From Pseudohalioglobus lutimaris (lineage in GTDB: Bacteria; Pseudomonadota; Gammaproteobacteria; Pseudomonadales; Halieaceae): a DNA stretch of 64,000 nt. The number at the start of each line of letters is the position of its first letter. Position 1 is the stretch's first letter. The stretch is taken from assembly GCF_002866825.1 (NCBI RefSeq), contig NZ_PKUS01000030.1, positions 19,252 to 83,251 of the forward strand. The letters are read 5' to 3'. Shown here in pieces: positions 1-8,702 of the stretch. The notes under the pieces are model-generated. The model was not told the origin of the DNA. It worked only from the letters and a program-made list of their open reading frames with translations, and did not search any database. The translations under genes and the position numbers were made by a program.

Positions 1-816
1 CGGGTCGTCTTTGTCGCCAAAAAACGGGGTAGCCCCGGCAGTCGGGAAATCGTAATACGCCAGAGATGCGGTCAGGCGAGCTTCGCCCAGAGCCAACCGT
101 GCTCCACCCTGAAAACCCCATGCGAACTCATCGTTACCGCCACGAGTGTCACTTTCCAACCAATTACCAATCGCATTGACGAACAGGTGCTCCGACTGCC
201 AACCCGCACTAACGCCCTCTGGTCTCCAGTCGCCGTCCCACAGCAGTCCGCTCTTCTGTGGTCGGTACAGCGGGTTGCTGAACTTTCCAGCCTGCAGGTA
301 AAAACCGTCAGTCAGGTTCCACTTGGCATAGGCTTTGTCCAGGCGCAGTTCCTTGGAGCTACCGCCACCTCCCAGCGTCTGGTTGGTGGATACCGGGTCG
401 TCTCCCCCGGTAGCGACGCCCATACCCACCTCGACATCGTTCGGTAGCCTGGCGGTAGCGGCCAGTCTCGCCCGAACCCTGTTCCGCTCCCTGGAGTCTG
501 CATCTTCAACGTCTATGTATTCATAGCGATACCGGAAGTCACCGGCAAGACTCAGTTTGTCCGTCCAGGAAGAAGCGCTGTTCTGCTCCTGCAGCTTCAC
601 CACGTCGGCCTGCAACTGACTCAGGTCATCCACCGGTACCGAGACCCCTGCCTGCCTGAGCCGGGCGTTCTCCGTCTCCAGCGCCTCTAAACGCGCCGCC
701 ATATCGGCAAACTGCGTCTTGAACTGCTCCCACTCAGCCTCGGACACGGCTCCTTGTGCAGACCCGGTCCCTGCTAACACAGCCGCGGCAATCGCAGCGC
801 TTAATATCTGTTTCAT
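1..816 (-). CDS. Putative outer-membrane porin, 3' end beyond window
   Basis: Partial gene; the first 272 residues are visible and the C-terminus lies beyond base 1. The product starts MKQILSAAIAAAVLAGTGSA, a typical signal peptide. It continues with a short coiled-coil-like stretch (about residues 25-65, rich in E, L and A) and then alternating amphipathic stretches with many aromatic and charged residues, as in 16- to 18-stranded porins of the 'putative porin' type. The ATG at 816 is preceded by AGGGGGATAA, a strong ribosome-binding site. A Pho box lies 67 bases upstream and phoU/pst genes follow on the same strand, so the likely role is uptake of phosphate or phosphorylated solutes across the outer membrane under phosphate limitation. 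Specificity is inferred from context; the sequence itself only shows a porin-like protein. Confidence 0.75.
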   Translation of the reverse strand, partial: MKQILSAAIAAAVLAGTGSAQGAVSEAEWEQFKTQFADMAARLEALETENARLRQAGVSVPVDDLSQLQADVVKLQEQNSASSWTDKLSLAGDFRYRYEYIDVEDADSRERNRVRARLAATARLPNDVEVGMGVATGGDDPVSTNQTLGGGGSSKELRLDKAYAKWNLTDGFYLQAGKFSNPLYRPQKSGLLWDGDWRPEGVSAGWQSEHLFVNAIGNWLESDTRGGNDEFAWGFQGGARLALGEARLTASLAYYDFPTAGATPFFGDKDDP

Positions 817-866
817 TTATCCCCCTATATGACATTTTGTAACAAAAGATCTCAGTAACCCGGCGA

Positions 867-900
867 AGAATACGAGCTTTGTATGACATTATTATGACAT
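867..900 (-). promoter_or_regulatory. Pho box and -10 for the porin gene
   Basis: On the minus strand, bases 900-883 read ATGTCATAATAATGTCAT: two 7-base repeats (ATGTCAT) separated by the A/T-rich AATA, an 11-base period. This is 12 of 14 over the two heptamers of the PhoB consensus (CTGTCAT-N4-CTGTCAT). Ten bases downstream is TATTCT (872-867), a fair -10 hexamer, as expected where PhoB replaces the -35 element. The inferred transcription start is near 860, giving a leader of about 45 bases. Another TGTCAT half-site lies at about 828-833. Confidence 0.85.
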
Positions 901-993
901 TCGCGTAATGCTAAAATGGATACAACCCCGGGAGACTACTGTAGACGATGCACCAACGGTCAAAGGCTGCTGACGATTGCAGACAGTCTGAGC

Positions 994-1707
994 CTACAGG
1001 TAGCGTTCCTGGATCTCACTGAGACTGAGGTGGCGCACGTCTGAGCCCTTGACGAGATAAACGACCTCTTCACAGATATTGACCGCGTGGTCCCCTATCC
1101 TCTCCAGGGCGCGAGCACACCAGTTTACCTTGAGCAGGCTCTTGACTGACGCTGGCTCCTCCATCATATGGGTAATAGACAAGCGCGTGAGCGCCTCGAA
1201 TTCGTCATCGATCTCAGGGTCCTTGGCGGCCGTCGCAATGGCGGCCGCTACATCCATTCGAGCGAAGGCGTCAAGCGCGCCATTAAGGATGCTCAGCGCG
1301 CTCTTGCCCAGGTGCTTGGTCTCGCTGCGAAAGGTGGTGCGGTCGCGCCCCTTCTCCAGCGACTTCACCAGGCGGCCTATTTTCTCCGCTTCATCGCCTA
1401 TCCTCTCCAGATCAGCCGCCATCCGAATAATCGACACTACCACCCTCAGGTCACTGGCGGCCGGCTGGCGCAGAGCCAGAATGTCCGTACAACGGGCATT
1501 AATGGCAACTTCCATATCGTTGACTTTATAGTCCGAGGTCGCTACCTCCTCCGCCAGATCGATATCGCTCTTTACCAGCGCCTTTAACGCCTTGCGGCAC
1601 TGGGCCTCTACAAGACCACCCATTTCCAGGACACGGGAGCGGATATCTTCAAGCTCTTCGTTATACTTCTGTGACGTATGCTGATTGAGGTGCAAATTGT
1701 CGTCCAT
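994..1707 (-). CDS. phoU: Phosphate-specific transport system accessory protein PhoU (copy 1)
   Basis: A 237-residue all-helical PhoU made of two tandem three-helix domains (about 20-110 and 120-215). Each domain carries the metal-cluster signature: LERIGDEAEK near residue 100-110 and LERIGDHAVN near 200. PhoU is the negative regulator that couples the Pst transporter to the sensor kinase PhoR and restrains phosphate uptake. I chose ATG 1707 over the overlapping GTG at 1710 because GGAGA then sits 7 bases upstream. It is the last gene of pstSCAB-phoU, 16 bases after the pstB stop. A second phoU lies between phoR and pstS in the same locus, which is unusual; this copy occupies the classical position behind pstB. 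Confidence 0.95.
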   Translation of the reverse strand: MDDNLHLNQHTSQKYNEELEDIRSRVLEMGGLVEAQCRKALKALVKSDIDLAEEVATSDYKVNDMEVAINARCTDILALRQPAASDLRVVVSIIRMAADLERIGDEAEKIGRLVKSLEKGRDRTTFRSETKHLGKSALSILNGALDAFARMDVAAAIATAAKDPEIDDEFEALTRLSITHMMEEPASVKSLLKVNWCARALERIGDHAVNICEEVVYLVKGSDVRHLSLSEIQERYL

Positions 1708-1723
1708 CACCTATTCTCCACGA

Positions 1724-2596
1724 TTAACCAAAGCGGCCTGTAATGTAATTTTCAGTGAGCTCATGGCGAGGCATGGTAAAGATCTGCTTGGTGTCGCCCA
1801 CCTCGATAAGCTTGCCGAGGTGGAAGTATGCCGTGCGCTGGGAGACCCTTGCTGCCTGCTGCATGGAGTGCGTCACAATGGCAATGGTGAAACGCTCTTT
1901 GAGTTCATCTATCAATTCCTCGATGCGCGCTGTGGCGATAGGGTCCAGCGCGGAGCAGGGCTCATCCATAAGGATAACCTCTGGGCTGACGGCGATGGCC
2001 CGGGCGATACACAGTCGTTGCTGCTGGCCGCCGGATAAGCCCGTGCCCGGCTGCTCCAGGACGTCTTTCACTTCGTCCCAGAGACTCGCCCGCCGCAGGC
2101 TGGTTTCCACTATCTCATCCATTTCTGCCTTGCTGTGCGCCAATCCGTGTATGCGTGGCCCATAGGCCACGTTTTCGTATATGGTTTTGGGAAAAGGGTT
2201 TGGCTTCTGAAAAACCATGCCGACACGCGCACGCAGGAGGACGGTGTCCTGGTCAGAGCCGTAGATATCTTCCCCGTCCAACCTGATATCCCCTTTAACT
2301 TCGCAGATGGGAATAATGTCGTTCATTCGGTTCAGTGAACGCAGGAACGTGGATTTGCCACAGCCAGAAGGCCCGATCATCGACAGCACTTCATTCTCAC
2401 CGATGTCCAGCGACACATCCATGATCGCCTGCTTGTCGGCATAGTAAACATTGACGTTACGCGCGGACATCTTCGCGTTATCAACGTAGGGTTCGCCTAT
2501 CGTCTCATAGTGAGCTACATCCACGTGATCCTGCACATCCAGCCCGACGGCTTCGTCGGGAACAGCTCCGTGTGCGTTGGCATCGGCTGTACTCAT
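1724..2596 (-). CDS. pstB: Phosphate ABC transporter ATP-binding protein PstB
   Basis: The 290-residue ATPase powers high-affinity phosphate import through PstA/PstC at the inner membrane. Walker A is GPSGCGKST (about 75-83), the ABC signature is LSGGQQQR (about 188-195), and Walker B plus D-loop is [12 protein letters not shown] (about 207-218). The switch histidine lies in IVTHSMQQA. The family is usually about 250-260 residues; here an acidic N-terminal extension of some 40 residues precedes the ATPase core. The start is supported by AAGGA nine bases upstream of ATG 2596. It lies 32 bases after pstA and just before phoU copy 1, the standard pst operon order. Confidence 0.97.
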   Translation of the reverse strand: MSTADANAHGAVPDEAVGLDVQDHVDVAHYETIGEPYVDNAKMSARNVNVYYADKQAIMDVSLDIGENEVLSMIGPSGCGKSTFLRSLNRMNDIIPICEVKGDIRLDGEDIYGSDQDTVLLRARVGMVFQKPNPFPKTIYENVAYGPRIHGLAHSKAEMDEIVETSLRRASLWDEVKDVLEQPGTGLSGGQQQRLCIARAIAVSPEVILMDEPCSALDPIATARIEELIDELKERFTIAIVTHSMQQAARVSQRTAYFHLGKLIEVGDTKQIFTMPRHELTENYITGRFG

Positions 2597-2628
2597 GATT
2601 TTCGTTCCTTGCGTCGCATCTGCTTGGT

Positions 2629-3915
2629 CTATTTCACTTCAAAGCGTCGGCGTAGATAGATCGCCAGCGCATTCATCACAATCAGGAATCCCATCAGCAC
2701 CATAATCGCAGCCGACGTCTTTTCGGTAAAGCCCCGCTCGGGGCTGTCGGCCCAGAGAAAAATCTGTACCGGGAGGACTGTAGAGGGATCAGTCACACCA
2801 CCCGGAACCTCCATAATAAATGCCACCATACCGATCATCAGCAGTGGCGCGGATTCACCCAGTGCCTGAGCCATACCAATAATTGACCCTGTCAGTATGC
2901 CCGGCATGGCGACTGGCAGCACATGGTGAAAAACCGTCTGTATCTTGGACGCGCCCACACCCAGCGCTGCTTCACGTATCGAGGGAGACACTGCCTGAAT
3001 CGATGCCCTGGAGGTAATGATGATAGTCGGCAAGGTCATCAATGAAAGTACGATACCCCCTACCAGAGGTGCTGACCTCGGTAACTCAAAAAAGTTGATA
3101 AACACGGCCAGCCCCAGCAAGCCGAACACGATAGAGGGAACGGCAGCCAGATTGTTAATGTTTATTTCAATCAGGTCGGTAATGCGATTACGCGGCGCAA
3201 ACTCTTCCAGATAGACAGCGGCAAACACGCCTATCGGAAAGGCCAGAAGGAAGGTCACCACAAGGGTAAAGAAAGATCCCTGCAGCGCCGCGCGTATACC
3301 CGCCAGTTCCGGCTCTCGTGAATCCCCCTCCAGGAAGAAAAGGGTATTGAAGGAGGATTTGGTAAGGCCCTTGTCGCGGAGCTGGTCTAGCCAGTCCATT
3401 TGTATATCCTTGACCTTACGCTCTACTTCGGGCAGCTCCCTGGAAATCTGGCCCTTGAGGTATCCAGCCGCCTCGGAATGCGCCAACAGCCAGAAATCCT
3501 TGCGCTGGCCTATCAGTGAGGGGTCCTCGATCACACGATCCCGCAGTGCGTATTCCGCACCGATACTGACCAGGCGATAAAGACGTTTCTTGTCTCCCCT
3601 GCTGGTCACCTCGGGAAACATATCCCGTAGCGAAGACTTGATCACTGCATTGAAGTTCGCCTGGCGTAGTTGCTCCGCACTGGCGCTCGCATCCACACCG
3701 AGCTTGTCGGGATCAAAGTCTACTGCTATCTGTAACTGCTTCTGGGTGAAGGCAGGCGTGCCCTTGCTGACAATATCGAACAGCAGGATGAACAGAAATA
3801 CAAAGCCCAGCAATACCGCCAACTTACCGAATAACTGAAAGCGACGCTCGCGCGCATAGCGCTTTTTCAGCGAAGCCTGGATGAGTTCAGTATTCTTGAA
3901 TGCGTCCTTACTCAT
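2629..3915 (-). CDS. pstA: Phosphate ABC transporter permease PstA (large form)
   Basis: Inner-membrane permease of 428 residues, larger than the roughly 290-residue E. coli protein. One hydrophobic helix (about 30-47) is followed by a long polar, probably periplasmic region (about 50-210). The conserved permease domain with five or six helices then runs from about 213 to the end. The EAA loop, which docks the ATPase, reads [20 protein letters not shown] at about 312-331. The start codon lies inside the end of pstC (eight-base overlap) with GGGAG just upstream, so translation is probably coupled. It works with PstC, PstB and the binding protein PstS. Confidence 0.95.
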   Translation of the reverse strand: MSKDAFKNTELIQASLKKRYARERRFQLFGKLAVLLGFVFLFILLFDIVSKGTPAFTQKQLQIAVDFDPDKLGVDASASAEQLRQANFNAVIKSSLRDMFPEVTSRGDKKRLYRLVSIGAEYALRDRVIEDPSLIGQRKDFWLLAHSEAAGYLKGQISRELPEVERKVKDIQMDWLDQLRDKGLTKSSFNTLFFLEGDSREPELAGIRAALQGSFFTLVVTFLLAFPIGVFAAVYLEEFAPRNRITDLIEININNLAAVPSIVFGLLGLAVFINFFELPRSAPLVGGIVLSLMTLPTIIITSRASIQAVSPSIREAALGVGASKIQTVFHHVLPVAMPGILTGSIIGMAQALGESAPLLMIGMVAFIMEVPGGVTDPSTVLPVQIFLWADSPERGFTEKTSAAIMVLMGFLIVMNALAIYLRRRFEVK

Positions 3916-5296
3916 ACTGCTCCCGATACTTGCGCACCACGTAGAGCGCGATCACATTCAACAATAAGGTGACAAAAAACAGCACCAACCCAAGCGCGAA
4001 AGCCGCAAGGGTTTTGGGGCTGTCGAACTCCTGGTCACCCACCAGCAGGGTGACGATCTGAACGGTGATGGTGGTCACGGCCTCCAATGGGTTAATCGTG
4101 AGCTTGGCCGAAAGGCCCGCCGCCATCACCACGATCATGGTTTCGCCGATCGCCCGGGAAACGGCCAGTAAAATACCGCCCACGATACCCGGCAAAGCAG
4201 CGGGCAACAGCACTTTGCGAATGGTCTCGCTCATGGTGGCGCCCATTCCCAGCGACGCCTCACGCAGGGTATTTGGTACTGCGCTGATAATGTCGTCTGA
4301 CAGGGACATCACGAAGGGAATGATCATAATACCCATCACCAGTCCCGCCGCCAGCGCACTCTCCGACGCCACCGACAAACCGATACTTTCGCCCAGATTG
4401 CGAATAAACGGGGCTACCGTCAGCGCAGCGAAAAAACCGTAAACGACCGTGGGGACGCCAGCGAGAATCTCCAGTACGGGCTTGGTGACGGCGCGAAAAC
4501 GGCGGCTCGCATACTCGGATAAGTAAATAGCCGACATCAGTCCGATGGGCACAGCAATGAGCATGGCGACCATGGAGATCAGCAGCGTTCCGACCAACAG
4601 TGGGATGAACCCAAAGGAGCCGGACGCGCCCACCTGGTCAGCCCGAATGGCCATCTGCGGGCTCCATTGCAGACCAAACAGAAAGTCATTCATCGGTATC
4701 ACCTGAAAAAACCGGACCGCTTCAAACAACACCGACAGCACGATACCCAGCGTCGTGAAAACAGCGATGGAGGAGCAGGCGAAAAGAACCCAGGTGAAGA
4801 TATCTTCTACATGATTACGTGCACGTAAATCCGGCTTGACTCGCATGACCGCCAGTAATCCACCGATCACCGCAACCAGACTGACCAGCAACATCTTCAG
4901 GCCGCGGCTTGCGGTAAGAAGCTCATTATAGCGGTGTGCCGCGGTGACCTGGTTTGCATCCACCACGCCGACATCGACACTTCCCAGTGCGACGCCGACG
5001 ACCTGGTTGTAGTAGAGCCCCAATTCGTCCAGGCTCAGGGCGAGTACCTCAGCCGGCAGCTCCGCGATGACCAGATTACGGATAACCGGGGCTTCGACAC
5101 CCAGCCAGACAATGAACACCAACAACGCAGGCAGACCGGCCCAAAGTGCGGCCATATAGCCGTAGTGGACTGGTAAGGAGTGGAGGGTTTGCAGCCCCCC
5201 ACCCGCCATCCCGATCAACCGGGATTTGTGGCGCCCTATAAAGAAACTGACGGCACAAAGTGCCACCAGGGTCAGGAATACAGTTGATGTCTGCAT
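3908..5296 (-). CDS. pstC: Phosphate ABC transporter permease PstC (large form)
   Basis: A 462-residue inner-membrane permease, about 140 residues longer than E. coli PstC. Hydrophobic helices lie near 5-20, 45-65 and 135-155, with a polar loop between the second and third. The ABC permease domain follows from about 220, with the EAA loop EASLGMGATMSETIRKVLLP near 345-365. The open frame reaches an ATG at 5317, but no ribosome site precedes it. ATG 5296 has AAAGAG six bases upstream and gives the usual MQTSTVF start, so 5296 is preferred. Large PstC and PstA forms occur together here, which suggests their extra periplasmic loops interact with each other or with PstS. Confidence 0.94.
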   Translation of the reverse strand: MQTSTVFLTLVALCAVSFFIGRHKSRLIGMAGGGLQTLHSLPVHYGYMAALWAGLPALLVFIVWLGVEAPVIRNLVIAELPAEVLALSLDELGLYYNQVVGVALGSVDVGVVDANQVTAAHRYNELLTASRGLKMLLVSLVAVIGGLLAVMRVKPDLRARNHVEDIFTWVLFACSSIAVFTTLGIVLSVLFEAVRFFQVIPMNDFLFGLQWSPQMAIRADQVGASGSFGFIPLLVGTLLISMVAMLIAVPIGLMSAIYLSEYASRRFRAVTKPVLEILAGVPTVVYGFFAALTVAPFIRNLGESIGLSVASESALAAGLVMGIMIIPFVMSLSDDIISAVPNTLREASLGMGATMSETIRKVLLPAALPGIVGGILLAVSRAIGETMIVVMAAGLSAKLTINPLEAVTTITVQIVTLLVGDQEFDSPKTLAAFALGLVLFFVTLLLNVIALYVVRKYREQYE

Positions 5297-5361
5297 TGTG
5301 AACTCTTTAAAGAACATCGCGCCGCGGTGAGCGGTGCAACGGATACAACAGGGACGATGGC

Positions 5362-5376
5362 ATCACCGCGCGTGAT
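5362..5376 (-). repeat. Short hairpin between pstS and pstC
   Basis: ATCAC-CGCGC-GTGAT forms a five-base-pair stem starting five bases after the pstS stop codon. No T-run follows on the minus strand, so it is not a standard terminator. It could protect or process the mRNA so that pstS, the abundant binding protein, is made in excess over the permeases; that role is inference. Confidence 0.3.
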
Positions 5377-5380
5377 ATTT

Positions 5381-6523
5381 TTACATTTCCAGGCGCTTGA
5401 GTGACGCCACGTCTGCCTGGACCTGCTTCAGTTCAACTTCGTCCAGTGGGATCAACCCCCTTTCTGTGAGGTAACCGTCTTCACCCATGGCACGGTCCGA
5501 GGCAAACTCGATAGCGTACTCCCGGATACCGGGGATACGACCAACGTGCGCGGACTTGATGTAAAAGTACAGAGGCCGCGATACCGGATAGTCACCATCG
5601 GCAATGGAATCAAAGCTTGGTTCTACTCCGTTGATGAGAGAGCCCTGGACCTTGTCCCCATTCTCGTCCAGGAAACTGAAACCAAAGATACCCAGGGCAT
5701 TGGGGTTGGCTTCCAGCTTCTGCACGATCAGGTTGTCGTTTTCTCCGGCTTCGATATATGCACCATCCTCGCGAACTGAATAGGCAATGGCTTTGAAGAT
5801 GTCCTTACCTTTGGGTGCCTTACCACTGCTTTGCGAATAGCTTTGGTAAAACCCTTCAGGAATACCCAGTGCAGCCACGGCTGCCTTGATTTCATCGACC
5901 TGGTCTGCACCCAGCTCACGCAAGCTCTTCAGTGCGGGAATCGCTTGTGCACCGCCGCCTAGCGCGAGTTCTGCAAAGGCATCGCGAGTACCGGATGTGG
6001 GGGGCGGCCCCAGCACTTCGATAGTGCTGGCTGGCAGCGCCGGGTTGATATCTTTCCATGTCTTGTTGGGATTGGGGATGAGCTTTCCATCCGGGCCGGG
6101 AACATCCTTGGCAAGTGCCAGATACAGGTCCTGCAGACTCAAGGTCAATTGCGGCGCCTGCCGTGAATTAGCGATCGCGATACCGTCAAAACCCACCAGT
6201 ACTTCGACCACGTCGGTAACGCCATTTTCCTGGCACTGGTCGTATTCGCTCTTCTTTATCCTGCGGGAGGAATTGGTGATATCCGGGGTGTTCGCGCCGA
6301 GGCCTTTACAGAACAGTTTAAGACCGCCGCCTGATCCGGTCGATTCAATTTTGGGGGCTTTGAAGTCCGTGGAACGGCCGAAGCGCTCTGCCACCACAGT
6401 GGCGAAGGGATATACAGTGGAAGACCCGACGATGCTCACATTATCGCGGCCCTGAGCCTGGGCAACAGCAAGGTTGCCCAGTCCGACAGTTAACACAATT
6501 GCGCCCAAAACATGCTTTTTCAC
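5381..6523 (-). CDS. pstS: Phosphate ABC transporter substrate-binding protein PstS
   Basis: Periplasmic phosphate-binding protein of about 380 residues. The N-terminus is a classical signal peptide (KKHVLGAIVLTVGLGNLAVA, cleavage near AQA). The mature protein begins with the phosphate-loop motif IVGSSTVYPF, followed by GSGGG and SRRIKKSE, typical of the PstS/PhoX group of proteobacteria; GPPPTSGTRDAF forms another ligand loop. The frame can be opened at TTG 6550, but GTG 6523 has GGGGAGA nine bases upstream and starts directly at the signal peptide, so it is preferred. A 77-base spacer with a small hairpin separates it from pstC. Confidence 0.95.
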   Translation of the reverse strand: MKKHVLGAIVLTVGLGNLAVAQAQGRDNVSIVGSSTVYPFATVVAERFGRSTDFKAPKIESTGSGGGLKLFCKGLGANTPDITNSSRRIKKSEYDQCQENGVTDVVEVLVGFDGIAIANSRQAPQLTLSLQDLYLALAKDVPGPDGKLIPNPNKTWKDINPALPASTIEVLGPPPTSGTRDAFAELALGGGAQAIPALKSLRELGADQVDEIKAAVAALGIPEGFYQSYSQSSGKAPKGKDIFKAIAYSVREDGAYIEAGENDNLIVQKLEANPNALGIFGFSFLDENGDKVQGSLINGVEPSFDSIADGDYPVSRPLYFYIKSAHVGRIPGIREYAIEFASDRAMGEDGYLTERGLIPLDEVELKQVQADVASLKRLEM

Positions 6524-6547
6524 GTGGTTCAATCTCCCCTTGATTAG

Positions 6548-6617
6548 CAATTCCGCAGTCTATGAGCGGTTGCGATACGGACCAGTCTATGGGGGAATTG
6601 TTACGGGAATATTACAG
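6548..6617 (-). promoter_or_regulatory. Degenerate Pho box and dyad in the pstS leader
   Basis: Bases 6617-6600 on the minus strand read CTGTAATATTCCCGTAAC: heptamers CTGTAAT and CCGTAAC with a four-base spacer, 11 of 14 to the PhoB consensus. Downstream, CATAGACTG occurs twice (6591-6583 and 6564-6556, 27-base period), enclosed by the inverted pair CAATTCC (6600-6594) and GGAATTG (6554-6548). The Pho box is plausible because it precedes pstS, but it is clearly weaker than the boxes of phoB and the porin. Confidence 0.45.
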
Positions 6618-6670
6618 CCTCAACACATTGATTTAAAAACACTTATTGCGATGAAAGAGCGTTTTGGGCC

Positions 6671-7393
6671 TCAGCGCTCACCGACTTTATCGATGAACTC
6701 CTGAATCGACTTCTGATGACGGACGTCCTGCCCGCGCACCAGGTAAATCACGTGCTCAGCTATATTGGCAGCATGGTCACCGATGCGTTCCAGGCTGCGC
6801 AGCGCCCACATCTCATTGAGAATAGCGCCGATGTCGCGGGGGTCTTCCATCATAAACGTGACCAGTGACCGCAGCGCGCTACCGTATTCCTTGTCCACGC
6901 CGGTGTCTTCTTTAACGACTTCTACCGCCAGGTCCAGGTCCAGCCGAGCAAAGGCATCCAGCGCCTTGCGCAGCATGGACTCGACATGACTGCCAATATG
7001 GCGAATCTCTACAAAATTGGTTGGTGAAGCGCTTTCCTCTGCCAGGCGAATACCCTGGCGCGCGATTTTCGCTGCCTCGTCACCTATGCGTTCGATATCT
7101 GTATTCACCTTGATCACGGTCATCACCAGGCGCAGGTCGCTGGCGGTGGGTTGCCGCCTGGCAATGATCGTAGAGCACTCATCGTCGATGCGGATTTCCA
7201 TCTGATTAACCTCGTGATCCCGGTTGATGATTTCCTCAGCCTCACCGGTATCGCCGGCCACCAGCGCTGCCACTGCGGCGTTGAGTTGCCTTTCCACCTT
7301 GCCGCCCATCTCCAGCAGATGGTTCTTGATGCTTTCCAACTCAGCGTTGAACCGCTCAGATATGTGGTGTTTGTGATCGTCCTGCTTCAGCAT
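6671..7393 (-). CDS. phoU: Phosphate regulatory protein PhoU (copy 2)
   Basis: A second PhoU of about 240 residues with the same two-domain helical architecture. The metal-binding signatures are IERIGDEAAK in the first half and LERIGDHAAN in the second. It is clearly paralogous to the copy at 994-1707 but divergent, for example at the N-terminus (KQDDHKHHISERFNAELE). The frame extends upstream to 7561 only because it runs through phoR. The true start is ATG 7393, with AGGAGA eight bases upstream; it overlaps the end of phoR by 38 bases. Its place next to the kinase suggests it may be the copy that signals to PhoR, while the pstB-linked copy contacts the transporter. That split is inference. 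Confidence 0.94.
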   Translation of the reverse strand: MLKQDDHKHHISERFNAELESIKNHLLEMGGKVERQLNAAVAALVAGDTGEAEEIINRDHEVNQMEIRIDDECSTIIARRQPTASDLRLVMTVIKVNTDIERIGDEAAKIARQGIRLAEESASPTNFVEIRHIGSHVESMLRKALDAFARLDLDLAVEVVKEDTGVDKEYGSALRSLVTFMMEDPRDIGAILNEMWALRSLERIGDHAANIAEHVIYLVRGQDVRHQKSIQEFIDKVGER

Positions 7394-8681
7394 GGCCCTG
7401 ATCTCCTGAACTCTGTTCTGTGGCCGGGAAGCGCAAGCTGAACGTGCTGCCCTGCCCGAGTGTGCTGTCAATGCCGAGGTCTGCGTCATGAGCGGCTGCC
7501 ACGTGCTTGACGATGGCCAGACCCAACCCGGTCCCTCCAGTGGAAGCGGAACGGCTGTCATCGACTCGATAAAAGCGCTCCGTCAGTCGTGGAAAATGCA
7601 CCGGGTCAATGCCGACCCCCTGATCACGAATGTCGAGGCGACAATACTCTCCTTCCTTACGCCATGCCGCAATGACGGGGCTTCCCTCCTTGCTGTACTT
7701 CAGGGCGTTATAAACCAGGTTAGATACAGCGCTATAGAGTTCGCGGTGATCGCCGCGGATTGTATCACTGCAAAGTAGCTCCAGGTTCAGCTCGCGCCCA
7801 GGAAATGTACCGGATACTTCATCCTGCAGTTCATAAAGCAACGCAGCCATGTCGACCAGTTCATGCTTCTCCTGTCCCTGAGTGGCTTCGATACGCGAGA
7901 GCCACAACAGGTCTTTGAGCAGGTTCTCCATGCGCGCCGCCTGCCCTTGCATCTGCTCCAGTGCGCGAACATATGTTCGCGGCAATTTCTCCGGATCGGT
8001 CAATAGCGTCTCCAGGTAGCCCGTTATTACGGTCAGCGGCGTGCGCAGTTCATGGGACACATTGCCAACAAAATCCCGGCGCATTTGTTCGGTGCGCACG
8101 CGGTCCGTCACTTCGCGGATGAACAGTAGCGTATCGCCTTCCGCAAATTGCGTGACAATCAACTGCAGGTGACGCTTCACCAGACCGCTACTGGCATAGA
8201 CCAGGGGCTCAGCGTAGTCCCCGGAATGGATATAATCGCTGAACTCCGGTTCGCGCACGAGATTGGTAATGGCCTGGCCAACATCGTCCGGGTAACGCAG
8301 CGCCAACAATGTTTGAGCCGCCTCATTGCACCAGCGAATTCCGCCACCTGCCTCAACAATCACCACGCCGTCGCGCATGGCCGCAAAAGACTGCAGCAAA
8401 TAATCGACTGTAGACTGCAAACGCTCTTCGGACGCTTTCGCTTCACGTTGCTGTTTATAGATACGGGCGACGATATCGCCCCATACGCCATGCACGTCGG
8501 GTGGCGGCGTTGAGCTGTCTCGCAGCCAGTTCTCTACCCGCCAGATCTGCCAACTCCAAAACAGCAACACCAACACTGAAGCACCGGCAATACCTGCAAG
8601 AGCATCACCCAGGTACCAGCCGACAAGACCACCCGCTGCAACTACAGAAAAAATTCGCGATACCGCCGAGCGCCAGTCCAT
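7356..8681 (-). CDS. phoR: Phosphate-regulon sensor histidine kinase PhoR
   Basis: A 441-residue membrane kinase that phosphorylates PhoB when phosphate is low. A hydrophobic N-terminal hairpin (about 8-45) is followed by a linker and a PAS domain (about 90-190). The dimerization/phosphoacceptor helix has H210 in FVGNVSHELRTPL. The ATPase domain has an N box near 320 (SNLVYNALKYS), G1 DQGVGID and G2 GGTGLGLAIVKH. There is no large periplasmic sensor, consistent with PhoR sensing through PstSCAB-PhoU. It starts 21 bases after phoB and its end overlaps phoU copy 2, so the three genes look like one transcript. Confidence 0.96.
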   Translation of the reverse strand: MDWRSAVSRIFSVVAAGGLVGWYLGDALAGIAGASVLVLLFWSWQIWRVENWLRDSSTPPPDVHGVWGDIVARIYKQQREAKASEERLQSTVDYLLQSFAAMRDGVVIVEAGGGIRWCNEAAQTLLALRYPDDVGQAITNLVREPEFSDYIHSGDYAEPLVYASSGLVKRHLQLIVTQFAEGDTLLFIREVTDRVRTEQMRRDFVGNVSHELRTPLTVITGYLETLLTDPEKLPRTYVRALEQMQGQAARMENLLKDLLWLSRIEATQGQEKHELVDMAALLYELQDEVSGTFPGRELNLELLCSDTIRGDHRELYSAVSNLVYNALKYSKEGSPVIAAWRKEGEYCRLDIRDQGVGIDPVHFPRLTERFYRVDDSRSASTGGTGLGLAIVKHVAAAHDADLGIDSTLGQGSTFSLRFPATEQSSGDQGHAEAGRSQTPHI

Positions 8682-8702
8682 TGTCTTATCGATTATGCGC
8701 TG

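Noticed and set aside
826..842. Second full Pho box in the porin leader
   Set aside because: Only one TGTCAT half-site; the partner heptamer is out of register (spacer of three) and it lies downstream of the predicted start.
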